This document shows, in pieces, positions 1 through 8,266 of a stretch of DNA of 64,000 nt (position 1 is its first letter; each line of letters opens with the position of its first letter). The notes under the pieces were generated by a model, which did not search any database, was not told the origin of the DNA, and saw only the letters and a program-made list of their open reading frames with translations. The position numbers were made by a program, and so were the translations under genes. Origin of the DNA: Paenibacillus sabuli (GTDB taxonomy: Bacteria; Bacillota; Bacilli; Paenibacillales; Paenibacillaceae); contig NZ_JACXIZ010000015.1 in the NCBI RefSeq assembly GCF_014705605.1, positions 62,001 through 126,000 on the forward strand, in the 5' to 3' direction.

Positions 1-113
1 CGGCATCCGAAGCAAATTCGCGCTCCATGTCGGCAAGAAGTTGCGTGGCCAAGCGATAAGCAGCTTCCTCCCGATAACGTCCCCGCTTCAAAAGCGTGCG
101 GACGAGCCGGAAA

Positions 114-127
114 CGACATGGTATACT
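114..127 (+). promoter_or_regulatory. extended -10 promoter for the MFS gene
   Basis: TATACT at 122-127 is preceded by TG in the extended -10 arrangement (TGGTATACT). No good -35 lies 17 bases upstream. The expected start would be near 134, about 40 bases before the ATG. The first 113 bases of the window hold no gene I can support. Confidence 0.35.
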
Positions 128-173
128 GAAGCAATCGATCGGCATCGAAGGAAAGAGAAAAGAGGGTGATCGC

Positions 174-1535
174 ATGGAGCTGGCGCGCACTGCCATGAAA
201 CGAAAGGATTTGCTGCTGATTACAGCCGTCGCGCTCGGCATTCTGCTGAATCCGCTCAATACCACGATGATCTCGGTCGCATTGGCTCGCCTTCAGGAGG
301 ACTTCCAGCTTACCTTCGGCGAGGTGTCCTGGCTGATCTCGACGTATTATTTGGCCAGTGCGATCGGGCAGCCGCTGATGGGCAAGTGGAGCGACCTGTA
401 CGGCCGCAAGCGCATCTTTATGTTCGGTCTGCTGCTCGTAACGGCTGCGTCCTGCCTGGCGCCGCTGTCGCCGAGCTTCGGCTGGCTGATCGGCTTCCGC
501 ATCATTCAGGCGTTCGGCAGCTCGGCGCTTTTCCCCGCGGGGATGGGCATCATTCGCGGTCAGATTACGTCCGGCCAGGCCCAGGCGCTCGGCATCGTCT
601 CGATTTTTTCCAGCACGTCGGCGGCGTTTGGCCCTTCGATCGGCGGTTTCCTCTTGCATTACGGCGATTGGCCGCTCATTTTTTTATGCAACTTTCCGTT
701 CATTATCGGCTCGTTCCTGCTCGCCTGGAAGCTGTTCCCCCGCGACCCCAAGCCGGAAGGTGGCGCGATGGCGATGGACTGGACAGGCGTTGCCTTGTTT
801 TCGGCGACGATCTTCATGTGGCTGCTGTTTTTCCTTTCGCTCGCGAGCGGCTTTAGTCTGTGGCAATTTGCGGTCGGCGCGGCGTTGACCTATGGCTTGT
901 ACCGCTATGAGCTGCGCCGCAAGCAGCCGTTCATCAATGTCGCGTTTTTGCGAGACAATCGCAATGTGACGCTGATCTATGTCCAGTTTATTCTGACCAA
1001 CATCGCGTTCTATTCGATCATGTTCGGCATCCCGTCTTATCTCCAGCAGGTCCAGGGCATGGACCCGCAGCAGACGGGGCTGGTGATGCTGTCGATCGCC
1101 GGCTTCAGCGTCGTCGTGACGCCGCTTGTCGGACGCTGGATCGAGCGCAGCGGCTCGAAGCGACCGCTGCTGGTCGGGACGGCCGCGGTCGTCGCCGGCA
1201 GTCTGCTGATGCTGTTGATCGGCGACCGGGCGAGCGCGCTCACGATCTTCCTCGTGCTCAGCGTGCTCGGCATCGCCAACGGCTTCAACAATCTGGGCAT
1301 GCAGACGTCGCTGTACGCGTTCGTCGCCAAGGAGGAGACCGGCATCGCGTCCGGCTTGTTCATGACCTCGCGCTTCATCGGCACGATCCTCTCGTCCAGC
1401 CTGTTGGCGGCGCTGTTCGGCGATACGATCACCTCCGGCCATCTGCACAGCATGGCTTGGGTATGTGCGGCGCTGGGCCTGCTGATGCTGGCATTGACCG
1501 CGAGGATGCCGCAGGGGAGCAGTGCGACAGACTGA
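174..1535 (+). CDS. MFS multidrug/solute exporter
   Basis: Polytopic inner-membrane transporter of the major facilitator superfamily, drug:H+ antiporter type, about 453 residues. The TM1 segment carries a DHA2-like motif (LNTTMISVALARLQ). The loop after TM2 has motif A (GKWSDLYGRKRIF), and motif C-like glycine-rich helices follow (RIIQAFGSSALFPAG). The frame is open further upstream to 96, but the ATG at 174 has a Shine-Dalgarno (agaggg) and begins just before the first hydrophobic helix, so it is preferred. The substrate cannot be read from sequence. The gene stands alone, and the next gene begins after a 143-base spacer with its own promoter. Confidence 0.85.
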   Translation: MELARTAMKRKDLLLITAVALGILLNPLNTTMISVALARLQEDFQLTFGEVSWLISTYYLASAIGQPLMGKWSDLYGRKRIFMFGLLLVTAASCLAPLSPSFGWLIGFRIIQAFGSSALFPAGMGIIRGQITSGQAQALGIVSIFSSTSAAFGPSIGGFLLHYGDWPLIFLCNFPFIIGSFLLAWKLFPRDPKPEGGAMAMDWTGVALFSATIFMWLLFFLSLASGFSLWQFAVGAALTYGLYRYELRRKQPFINVAFLRDNRNVTLIYVQFILTNIAFYSIMFGIPSYLQQVQGMDPQQTGLVMLSIAGFSVVVTPLVGRWIERSGSKRPLLVGTAAVVAGSLLMLLIGDRASALTIFLVLSVLGIANGFNNLGMQTSLYAFVAKEETGIASGLFMTSRFIGTILSSSLLAALFGDTITSGHLHSMAWVCAALGLLMLALTARMPQGSSATD

Positions 1536-1613
1536 TTGCAGGCATCGGCCAGGTATCATTCGTGCAGAGACGCCCAGACCTGCAGCACGTGTGGCGGCAT
1601 ATCCGAAATGCGC

Positions 1614-1638
1614 TATAATGAGAATGACTATCACTATC
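1614..1638 (+). promoter_or_regulatory. -10 box and Fur-like box before the AraC gene
   Basis: TATAAT at 1614-1619 is followed at once by a 19-base stretch, 1620-1638, matching the classical Fur box GATAATGATAATCATTATC at 15 of 19 positions. Binding there would cover the transcription start. This suggests iron control of the AraC gene; no experiment supports it here. Confidence 0.55.
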
Positions 1639-1678
1639 GCCGGGATGGAACGATGAGTTGAAACGGGAGGCGCCAGGC

Positions 1679-2638
1679 ATGAACGAATCAACGAGACAAT
1701 TGAATACGCGGCTGCGGGCATGGATGGAGGAAGCCCCGGGCCGCACTCCGGACCGTTCTTACTTTGCAGTGCCGGAGGAGCTGGGGGTCGGGGGCTGCAG
1801 GCGGATCGACATGAGCGACGGAGTCCAGCTGCATCTCAATACAATGTGCTTGAATCAATCGCTGTGTCTGGAGGGACGGACGCGCGGCCCGGTCTGGATG
1901 CTCGCCTGCTGCATGGCGGAGTCGATTCAGTGGACGCAGGAGGGCAGTGGCCGCCTGCACCGGATCGGCACTGGAGAATGCAAGCTGTACCCGCTCCAGG
2001 ACATGACCGAGCGCTCGCTTTTCGAAGCCGGTATCCGCTACACAGGGGCCAGTCTGACGATCCGGCCCGAGCGATTGGCTGCTTATGGAGCGCCGGAGCT
2101 GGATCCTTCTCGATTGCAGCCGCACAGCTTCGGCATGACCGCCGACATGCGCCTGATCCTGGAGCAGGTTGCAGGCTGCGCGATGACCGGCAGATTGCGG
2201 GAGATGTATCTGGAAGCCAAGCTGTCCGAGATGCTGGCGCTCAGTCTGGCCGGACCCGGCCGCGCTGTTGCTGGACACGGGGCGCGCGGCGAGTTGTCGC
2301 GCACCGATCTCGCCCGTCTGCAGGAAGCGCGGGATATCCTCGATGCGCGCTTTGCGGCGCCGCCGGGTCTGGCCGAGCTGGCCCGGTCGGTCCAATTGAA
2401 TGAGTACAAGCTCAAGCGCGGATTCAAGCAGGTATTCGGCAAGCCGGTGTATGCCTATGTGCTCGACAAGCGAATGATGGCGGCGCGCCGCATGCTGGAG
2501 GTGGAAGGCGTAACGGTGCGCGAGGCAGCCGAGCGCGTCGGCTATGCCAATAGCCAGCATTTTTCGCGCGCTTTTCAGCGCGCATTTCACTGCAATCCGA
2601 GTTCCCTTCGCACGGAACGAATCATCGGTCTGCGATAG
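1679..2638 (+). CDS. AraC-family transcriptional regulator
   Basis: 319-residue regulator with a C-terminal AraC/XylS double helix-turn-helix, roughly residues 215-315. The second helix-turn-helix has the family signature around VREAAERVGYANSQHFSRAF. The N-terminal 200 residues are an unrecognised ligand-sensing region of the PchR/YbtA kind. ATG 1679 is chosen over an upstream in-frame TTG at 1658 because GGGAGG lies 8 bases before it. It sits directly upstream of two ABC half-transporters in the same orientation, the arrangement seen for YbtA-like siderophore regulators, and a Fur-like box lies at its promoter. Inference: an activator of the downstream transporter, probably responding to a ferric siderophore. 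Confidence 0.85.
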   Translation: MNESTRQLNTRLRAWMEEAPGRTPDRSYFAVPEELGVGGCRRIDMSDGVQLHLNTMCLNQSLCLEGRTRGPVWMLACCMAESIQWTQEGSGRLHRIGTGECKLYPLQDMTERSLFEAGIRYTGASLTIRPERLAAYGAPELDPSRLQPHSFGMTADMRLILEQVAGCAMTGRLREMYLEAKLSEMLALSLAGPGRAVAGHGARGELSRTDLARLQEARDILDARFAAPPGLAELARSVQLNEYKLKRGFKQVFGKPVYAYVLDKRMMAARRMLEVEGVTVREAAERVGYANSQHFSRAFQRAFHCNPSSLRTERIIGLR

Positions 2639-2672
2639 GCCAGTCCTGTACATTCTGTCATTTTCAAAAAAT

Positions 2673-2704
2673 CCCGATCGGGTAGCTCGGCTCCCGATCG
2701 GGTA
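2673..2704 (+). repeat. two 12-bp direct repeats, candidate AraC operator
   Basis: CCCGATCGGGTA occurs at 2673-2684 and again, identical, at 2693-2704. Each copy contains a 10-bp palindrome (CCCGATCGGG). The 20-base period equals two helical turns, so both copies face the same side of the helix, as expected for an AraC-family dimer. They lie between the AraC gene and the ABC genes. Confidence 0.5.
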
Positions 2705-2734
2705 TGGACGCAGCAACGCCGCTCCCTTACACTG

Positions 2735-2765
2735 AAATTTATTGAGAATTGTTCTCAATAAATTT
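2735..2765 (+). promoter_or_regulatory. perfect dyad with Fur-like core before the ABC pair
   Basis: Arms AAATTTATTGAGAA and TTCTCAATAAATTT are exact inverse complements of 14 bases separated by 3 bases. The core TGAGAATTGTTCTCA resembles the 7-1-7 Fur recognition pattern TGATAATNATTATCA. It lies about 30 bases upstream of the first ABC gene and is the likely iron-responsive operator for the pair. Confidence 0.6.
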
Positions 2766-2796
2766 GGATTTGCAGGTATGGGAGAGGAGAATATCG

Positions 2797-4638
2797 ATGA
2801 ACCGCAAGACTAAAAATACCGAACTGTCCGCATTGCTGGCCATTGCGGGAGAAAAGAAAGGGCTGTTGCTGGCGGCCGCTGTACTGAGTGTATGTTCCGG
2901 CGTACTGCAGCTTGCGCCCTTTGTCGCGGTGTACCAGATTATCAAGGAGATGCTGCAGCAGGCTCAGGCACCCGCCGCAATCGGCGCCGAGGCGCTGCTT
3001 CGCTGGGGCGTCCTGGCGTTTGTTGCGATGCTGGCCTCGCTGCTTGCACTGTATGCTGGCAGCATGTGCTCGCATATTGCGGCCTTTCGCATCTTGTACC
3101 GGTTGCGCGTCAGGCTGTCCGGGCACGTCGCAGGCGTGCAGATGGGCTACCATACGCGCACAGCTTCCGGCGAAGTCAAAAAAATCATCGAATCAAGCGT
3201 AGAGAAGCTGGAAAATTTCATCGCTCACCAGCTTCCCGATCTTGTCACCGCATTCGTGATTCCGTTGCTGCTGATCGGCTATATGTTCTGGCTCGATCCA
3301 TGGCTGGCACTCGTTTCGTTTATACCGATCGTGCTTGGCTTCTGGCTGCAGGGCCGGGTATTTCTCAGTGCCGAAGGCCGGCAGGCGTATCGCGATTACC
3401 AGCAGGCTGTGGAAGAAATGAACGCCACCGGCGTCGAATACGTGCGCGGGATGCCGGCGGTAAAAATATTTGGCATCAAGGCCGAATCATTCTTAACCTT
3501 TCACGACGCCGTCCAGCGCTACCGGGACATTTCCTTGCATATTACCGCGATTTGCAAGACGCCGTACAGTCTGTTTTTCGTTTTGATCAGCTCGTTGTTC
3601 ACCTTTGTGGTGCCGGCCGGGATCCTTCTAGCCAGCGGACAGGCCGGCAGCCAGTCGTTCGCCTTGACGTTCATCCTGTTTCTGATTCTTGCGCCGAGCT
3701 TGTCGGCGCCGCTGCTCAAGCTGATGCTCATCGGGGGCGGGCTGCGCGATGTCGTGGAGAACAACAAGCGCATTGCCGCGATTTTTGCCGAGCCCTTGAC
3801 GCCGGAACCGGCAGCGCCGCGCAATCCTGATGCCTACGATATTGTCTATCGCGGTGTGACATTTGCCTATGCGGAGCCAGGCAGCAGTGATTACAAACCG
3901 GCGCTGCATGAGATCGATTTTACTGCGCCGGCAGGCGCGCTGACCGCACTCGTCGGGCCATCGGGCGGCGGCAAGTCGACGATTGCGAATTTGCTACTTC
4001 GCTTCTGGGACGTGACGAGCGGCGAGATTGCGATCGGCGGCGTGCCCATCCGCGAGATTGGCACAGCGCGCCTGATGGCTGCTGTCTCGTTCGTCTTCCA
4101 GGACGTGCATCTGTTCTATGATACCATCGAGGCCAATATTCGAATGGGCAATACCGCCGCCTCCCGCGAAGCCGTGATCGCCGCCGCAGAGGCGGCTTGC
4201 TGCCATGCGTTCATCATGCGTCTGCCGGACGGCTACGCTACCAGGATCGGCGAAGGAGGCACCAATCTGTCCGGCGGCGAGGCGCAGCGCATTGCGATAG
4301 CGCGCGCGATTCTCAAGGACGCGCCGATCCTCGTGCTGGACGAGGCCACAGCCTATGCCGATGCGGAGAACGAGCAGAATATTCAGGCGGGCTTGTCCCG
4401 ACTGATTCGCGGCAAAACCGTGCTCATGATCGCGCACCGGCTGTCCACCATCCGCAATGCACAGCAGATCCTGGTGATCCGGCAGGGGCGGGTTGTCGAA
4501 CGCGGCACGCATGATGCGCTACGCGCGCAAGCCGGGCTGTACGAACAGATGTGGCAGGCACATATCCATTCAGCGGGTTGGCGGCTCGGGTCATATCCGG
4601 CGCGAAACGCCGCCGCCCAAGGGGGGAGCGCGGGATGA
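2797..4638 (+). CDS. ABC half-transporter, YbtP/YbtQ-type (first subunit)
   Basis: Fused type-1 exporter-fold ABC protein of 613 residues. An N-terminal six-helix transmembrane domain occupies about residues 20-310. The nucleotide-binding domain has Walker A GPSGGGKST (about 387), signature LSGGEAQR (about 491) and Walker B ILVLDEATA (about 511) with the catalytic Glu present. The frame is open from 2749, but ATG 2797 has a strong Shine-Dalgarno (ggagaggag) and leaves the Fur-like dyad untranslated. The next gene encodes a partner half-transporter that starts inside this gene's stop (ATGA). With an AraC regulator and Fur-like sites upstream, a role in ferric-siderophore handling like YbtPQ is inferred; export of a peptide or drug is the alternative. 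Confidence 0.85.
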   Translation: MNRKTKNTELSALLAIAGEKKGLLLAAAVLSVCSGVLQLAPFVAVYQIIKEMLQQAQAPAAIGAEALLRWGVLAFVAMLASLLALYAGSMCSHIAAFRILYRLRVRLSGHVAGVQMGYHTRTASGEVKKIIESSVEKLENFIAHQLPDLVTAFVIPLLLIGYMFWLDPWLALVSFIPIVLGFWLQGRVFLSAEGRQAYRDYQQAVEEMNATGVEYVRGMPAVKIFGIKAESFLTFHDAVQRYRDISLHITAICKTPYSLFFVLISSLFTFVVPAGILLASGQAGSQSFALTFILFLILAPSLSAPLLKLMLIGGGLRDVVENNKRIAAIFAEPLTPEPAAPRNPDAYDIVYRGVTFAYAEPGSSDYKPALHEIDFTAPAGALTALVGPSGGGKSTIANLLLRFWDVTSGEIAIGGVPIREIGTARLMAAVSFVFQDVHLFYDTIEANIRMGNTAASREAVIAAAEAACCHAFIMRLPDGYATRIGEGGTNLSGGEAQRIAIARAILKDAPILVLDEATAYADAENEQNIQAGLSRLIRGKTVLMIAHRLSTIRNAQQILVIRQGRVVERGTHDALRAQAGLYEQMWQAHIHSAGWRLGSYPARNAAAQGGSAG

Positions 4639-6377
4639 GACAATACCTTTATGATATTTCGGGCGGAGAACCGCGCAGTCTGTTGCCGTCCGTTGTCGCA
4701 TCGCTATTGGACGGCCTGGTCAGAATCGTTCCGGCCGCGCTGCTGGTCGATCTCTTTCACACGCTGTATCAATCCGTCGCCGAGCCCGACAGCGGCCTGG
4801 ACACCGGGCGCATGTGGCTGGTCAGCGGTATGCTGCTCGTCTGGCTGGGCGTCTCCTACGGGACTTACGCCCTGTTGTACGACAGATCGTACAAGGCAGC
4901 TTACAGTCTCGCCGCATCCGGCCGGCTGAAGCTGGCCGAGCACGTACGACGACTGTCACTCGGTTATTTCGGCAAGCGCGATCCGGGGGATATGACCAAT
5001 CTGCTGCTCAGCGACTACGGGCAAGTCGAACATACAATCTCGCACAATCTGCCGCAGCTGGTCAGCGCTCTGATGCTGCCTGCGCTGGCGGCTGCCGGTC
5101 TGTTAGCCCTGGACTGGCGAATGGCGCTGGCGCTATTCATCGCGATTCCGTTCGGCGCGCTGCTGCTGCAGTTGACCGGCCGTCTGCAGACACGGCTCAG
5201 CGAGGATCATGTCCGCGCCAAAAACGAGGCCTCCAGCCGGCTCCAGGAGTATCTAGGGGGGATCCGCGAGATCAAGGCCCATCACATGGGCGGCGAACGC
5301 TTCGAACGGCTGCGGCTTGCCTTCGAGCGGCTGATGCGCGCCTCGATCCGGATCGAGGGGCTGCTCGGCCCGCTCGTCATGGGCGCCATGCTGCTGATGC
5401 GCTCGGGCTTCACTGTCATGATCGGGGTCGGCAGCTACCTGCTTGCCGGGGGCTCGCTGTCGCTCTCCGCGTTCCTGCTCTTCCTGCTCGTCGGCATTCG
5501 GGTATTCGACCCGCTCACCGCAGTATTGATGAGCTATACGGAGATGCGCTATTCCGCCTACAGTGCGCACCGTATTACGGAGGTCCGGCAGGAGAGCCCG
5601 CTCGAGGGAGTCGGGTTTGTCGATGCGAGCGGCCCGATCGTATTTGATCGTGTGACATTCGGCTACGAACGGCATTCCCCTGTCCTCCCTGAGCTGTCAC
5701 TCGCGATTGAGCCGCGGAGCATTACCGCGCTCGTCGGACCTTCGGGCAGCGGCAAGAGCACGGTGACCCGATTGATCGCCCGCTTCTGGGACGTGCAGCA
5801 AGGCGTCGTCACGATCGGTGGCACGCCGGTGCGCGAGGCGAATCCGGAGCATCTGCTGCAGCAGATCTCGATGGTATTCCAGGATGTCTATCTGTTTCGC
5901 GACACGATCGGCAACAACATCCGCGTCGGCCGTATGGACGCGACGCAGGAGGAGATTGAGGAGGCCGCGAGGCGCGCGTGCTGTCACGACTTCATCCAGT
6001 CGCTCCCGCAAGGGTACGACACACCGGTCGGCGAGGGGGGATCGACGCTGTCGGGAGGGGAGAAGCAGCGCGTCTCGATTGCACGCGCGCTGCTCAAGGA
6101 TGCGCCGATTGTCCTGCTGGACGAGGCGACCGCCTCGCTCGACCCGGAGAATGAGCTGGCGGTGCAGCAGGCGATCAATGCGCTCGTAGCTGACAAAACC
6201 GTGATCATTATCGCTCATCGGCTGAAAACGATCGAGCACGCCGACCGCATTGTCGTCCTCGACCAAGGGCGACTGATCGAACAGGGCACGCATAGCCAGC
6301 TGCGCGCGGCGGACGGGCTGTACGCCCGGTTGTGGACCATGCAGCAGGAAGCGGAGGGCTGGCATATCGAAGCCTAG
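4635..6377 (+). CDS. ABC half-transporter, YbtP/YbtQ-type (second subunit)
   Basis: 580-residue fused transmembrane and ATPase subunit, partner of the preceding gene. It has six predicted helices before about residue 300. Its nucleotide-binding domain has Walker A GPSGSGKST (about 368), signature LSGGEKQR (about 472) and Walker B IVLLDEATASLD. ATG 4635 overlaps the upstream TGA by the ATGA junction, which implies translational coupling and a fixed stoichiometry. The frame is open back to 4551 but no signal supports that start. Both subunits keep complete ATPase motifs, so neither looks like a degenerate site. Inferred to form a heterodimer in the cytoplasmic membrane. No siderophore biosynthesis genes are visible nearby. 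Confidence 0.85.
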   Translation: MRQYLYDISGGEPRSLLPSVVASLLDGLVRIVPAALLVDLFHTLYQSVAEPDSGLDTGRMWLVSGMLLVWLGVSYGTYALLYDRSYKAAYSLAASGRLKLAEHVRRLSLGYFGKRDPGDMTNLLLSDYGQVEHTISHNLPQLVSALMLPALAAAGLLALDWRMALALFIAIPFGALLLQLTGRLQTRLSEDHVRAKNEASSRLQEYLGGIREIKAHHMGGERFERLRLAFERLMRASIRIEGLLGPLVMGAMLLMRSGFTVMIGVGSYLLAGGSLSLSAFLLFLLVGIRVFDPLTAVLMSYTEMRYSAYSAHRITEVRQESPLEGVGFVDASGPIVFDRVTFGYERHSPVLPELSLAIEPRSITALVGPSGSGKSTVTRLIARFWDVQQGVVTIGGTPVREANPEHLLQQISMVFQDVYLFRDTIGNNIRVGRMDATQEEIEEAARRACCHDFIQSLPQGYDTPVGEGGSTLSGGEKQRVSIARALLKDAPIVLLDEATASLDPENELAVQQAINALVADKTVIIIAHRLKTIEHADRIVVLDQGRLIEQGTHSQLRAADGLYARLWTMQQEAEGWHIEA

Positions 6378-6399
6378 GCATGGCTTGTACAAGGAGGGG

Positions 6400-6428
6400 T
6401 TGCCTTGAGCAGCTCCTTCTGCTAAAAT
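6400..6428 (+). promoter_or_regulatory. promoter of the Zur-type operon
   Basis: -35 TTGCCT at 6400-6405, a 17-base spacer, and -10 TAAAAT at 6423-6428. The Zur-like box begins immediately after the -10, so a bound repressor would block RNA polymerase. Confidence 0.65.
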
Positions 6429-6447
6429 ACGTAATTATTACGAATAA
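6425..6447 (+). promoter_or_regulatory. Zur box
   Basis: The core ACGTAATTATTACGA at 6429-6443 agrees with the Bacillus Zur consensus TCGTAATNATTACGA at 14 of 15 positions and contains the perfect dyad CGTAAT-T-ATTACG. The first gene downstream is a zinc-free S14, a known Zur target in B. subtilis (rpsNB), and the last is a COG0523 protein, so the assignment is well supported. Confidence 0.85.
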
Positions 6448-6464
6448 AGGAGCGAAACACAAAC

Positions 6465-6734
6465 ATGGCCAAGAAATCGAAAATCGTCAAGGAGCGGAAG
6501 CGCCAGGCGACAGTCGCCAAGTATGCGGAGAAACGCAAGCAATTGAAAGAAAACAAGGATTATGCAGCACTCAGCAAGCTGCCCCGCAATGCCTCGCCGA
6601 CGCGCTTGCATTCCCGCTGCGAGCTGACCGGCCGTCCGCACGCGTACCTGCGCAAATTCAAGGTATCGCGGATTGCCTTCCGCGAGCTGGCTTATAAAGG
6701 GCAAATTCCCGGCGTGAAAAAGGCAAGCTGGTAA
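6465..6734 (+). CDS. rpsN: alternative zinc-independent ribosomal protein S14
   Basis: Small-subunit ribosomal protein uS14 of 89 residues, the long 'C-minus' form. Only one cysteine (in [16 protein letters not shown]) is present, so the paired CXXC zinc ribbon of the housekeeping 61-residue form is absent. In B. subtilis the equivalent RpsNB/YhzA replaces the zinc form when zinc is short, keeping ribosome assembly going and sparing zinc; this is known for the family and inferred here. It is the first gene of an operon behind a Zur box, with short gaps of about 34 bases to the next two genes. Start has AAAGGAG about 12 bases upstream. Confidence 0.92.
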   Translation: MAKKSKIVKERKRQATVAKYAEKRKQLKENKDYAALSKLPRNASPTRLHSRCELTGRPHAYLRKFKVSRIAFRELAYKGQIPGVKKASW

Positions 6735-6768
6735 ACGAGCTGATCATCCGGGGAGGGGAACGGACAAC

Positions 6769-7101
6769 ATGGAATTGTTGACGAAGCGCAGGCTGGAGAA
6801 GGTGCTCGACGGCTATATCGCAAGCAAGGTGCCGCGCGATCTGCGCGGTGAAGTCCGGCTCGCGTATGCGTGGAGCGCCGAAGGCCTGGCCCTGTACGAG
6901 GAACGCCCGGATTACGAGCGGCGCTGCTGGGATCGCACACGGATTGCGCAATTGCGTCCATCGCAGCAGGGCTGGGACGTGTATGCGCCGGCGGCGAATG
7001 AGGACTGGGCGACTGTCTGCTCGATTGCGCCGCACCCGGACTTCGAGGCGCAGCTGGAGCAGATTGAGCTGGACCGGGAAGGCTTGTTTTGGATTTCTTA
7101 A
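6769..7101 (+). CDS. DUF3024-family small protein
   Basis: 110-residue soluble protein resembling the DUF3024 family: a basic N-terminus (LTKRRLEKVLDGYIASKVP), a central segment with RLAYAW and LYEERPDY, and a C-terminal half ending in GLFWIS. No signal peptide, membrane helix, cysteine cluster or enzyme motif is visible. Its function is unknown. A Shine-Dalgarno (ggggagggga) precedes the ATG. It is the second gene of the Zur-controlled cluster, which suggests a role in zinc limitation, but nothing in the protein itself shows metal binding: it has only two cysteines, well separated. Confidence 0.7.
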   Translation: MELLTKRRLEKVLDGYIASKVPRDLRGEVRLAYAWSAEGLALYEERPDYERRCWDRTRIAQLRPSQQGWDVYAPAANEDWATVCSIAPHPDFEAQLEQIELDREGLFWIS

Positions 7102-7135
7102 ATAGTAAAATTTACAATAAAGAAGAGGGTTGCAG

Positions 7136-8266
7136 ATGGAATCGTTCGATTGTATCGTGGTCGGCGGCGGTCCGGCCGGACTCGGCGTCGGCAGTATCCT
7201 GCAGGAGCTGAAGGTCGAGCGTCTATGTATTCTGGAGCGCGCCGTTATCGGCGCTTCCTTCCGCATGTGGCCGGAGGAGATGCGGATGATCACGCCATCC
7301 TTCACCGGCAATGCCTACGGCATGCTGGATCTGAACGCGATCTCGCCGACGACTTCGCCGGCGTATACGCTCGGCACGGAGCATCCGTCCGGTAAGGCGT
7401 ACGCGGATTACCTGGAGGGTGTGGCGGCTTATCGCGAATTGCCCGTAAGGACCGGCGTCGATGTGACCGATGTACAGTCGTGCGAAGGCGGCGGTTTCGA
7501 GCTGAGGACCTCGGCCGGTCCGCTCCGGAGTCGCTTTGTCGTCTGGGCGGCCGGTGAATTCCAGTATCCGCGGCTGGACGCTTTTCCCGGGGCGGAGCAC
7601 GGCGTACACAGCAGTCTAATCCGCAGCTGGCGCGATTGGCCGGGCGAAGAGGCGGTCATCGTGGGCGGCTACGAGAGCGGCGCCGACGCGGCGATCCACT
7701 TGAGTCGGCTGGGCAAGCGGGTCACGCTGATCGACCGCAACGGCCGCTGGACGGAGAAGGGCAGCAGCGATCCGAGCGTCGAGCTGTCGCCCTTTACCAA
7801 GGACCGGCTGCGCGACTCGCCGGACGGACGCATGGATCTGCTTGCGGGCTGGGAGGTCAAGTGGATCGAGCATGACGCCGCGCAAGGGCGTTATCTCGTC
7901 TATTGCGAAAATGGCGTAGGCGAGAGCCGCTTCGTCCAATCGGACCAACCGCCGATTCTCGCCACGGGGTTCAAGGGAAGCCTCCAGTTGGTCAGCCATC
8001 TGTTCGAGAGGGATGTGCATGGCGCCGTGATGCTGGGCAAGCACGACGAGTCCACGCAGACGTCCGGTCTGTTCGTCTGCGGTCCCGGCGTGGCGCACGG
8101 CCATTTGCTGCTCTGCTTTATCTACAAATTCCGGCAGCGCTTCGGCGTCGTCGCGGGAGCGGTAGCTGAGCGGCTGGGACTGGACACCGAAGCCCTGAGC
8201 GTCTACCAGGAACGGGGCATGCTGCTGGATGATCTGAGCTGCTGCGAGGAGGATTGCCAGTGCTGA
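7136..8266 (+). CDS. FAD/NAD(P)-binding oxidoreductase with Cys-rich tail
   Basis: 376-residue flavoprotein of the two-dinucleotide-fold, CzcO-like/YpdA-like type. The FAD Rossmann motif is VVGGGPAGLG near the N-terminus. A second Rossmann fold for NAD(P) lies around VIVGGYESGADAAIHLSRLG (about residue 180). A motif like that closing FAD sites is FVCGPGVAHGHLL. The protein ends in a compact cysteine cluster (LSCCEEDCQC), four Cys in the last nine residues, fit for binding a metal or forming a redox disulfide. ATG 7136 has AGAGGG upstream. The stop overlaps the start of the FeoB-like gene, so they are probably translationally coupled. Substrate unknown; a role in metal-thiol or metal-redox chemistry under zinc shortage is inferred. 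Confidence 0.8.
   Translation: MESFDCIVVGGGPAGLGVGSILQELKVERLCILERAVIGASFRMWPEEMRMITPSFTGNAYGMLDLNAISPTTSPAYTLGTEHPSGKAYADYLEGVAAYRELPVRTGVDVTDVQSCEGGGFELRTSAGPLRSRFVVWAAGEFQYPRLDAFPGAEHGVHSSLIRSWRDWPGEEAVIVGGYESGADAAIHLSRLGKRVTLIDRNGRWTEKGSSDPSVELSPFTKDRLRDSPDGRMDLLAGWEVKWIEHDAAQGRYLVYCENGVGESRFVQSDQPPILATGFKGSLQLVSHLFERDVHGAVMLGKHDESTQTSGLFVCGPGVAHGHLLLCFIYKFRQRFGVVAGAVAERLGLDTEALSVYQERGMLLDDLSCCEEDCQC

Noticed and set aside
1-145. Minus-strand open frame running off the left edge (contains RYREEAAYRLATQLLADMEREF)
   Set aside because: The last part reads like real protein, but the frame has no ribosome site or credible start, and its 5' part is the promoter of the MFS gene. Too short and unsupported to call.
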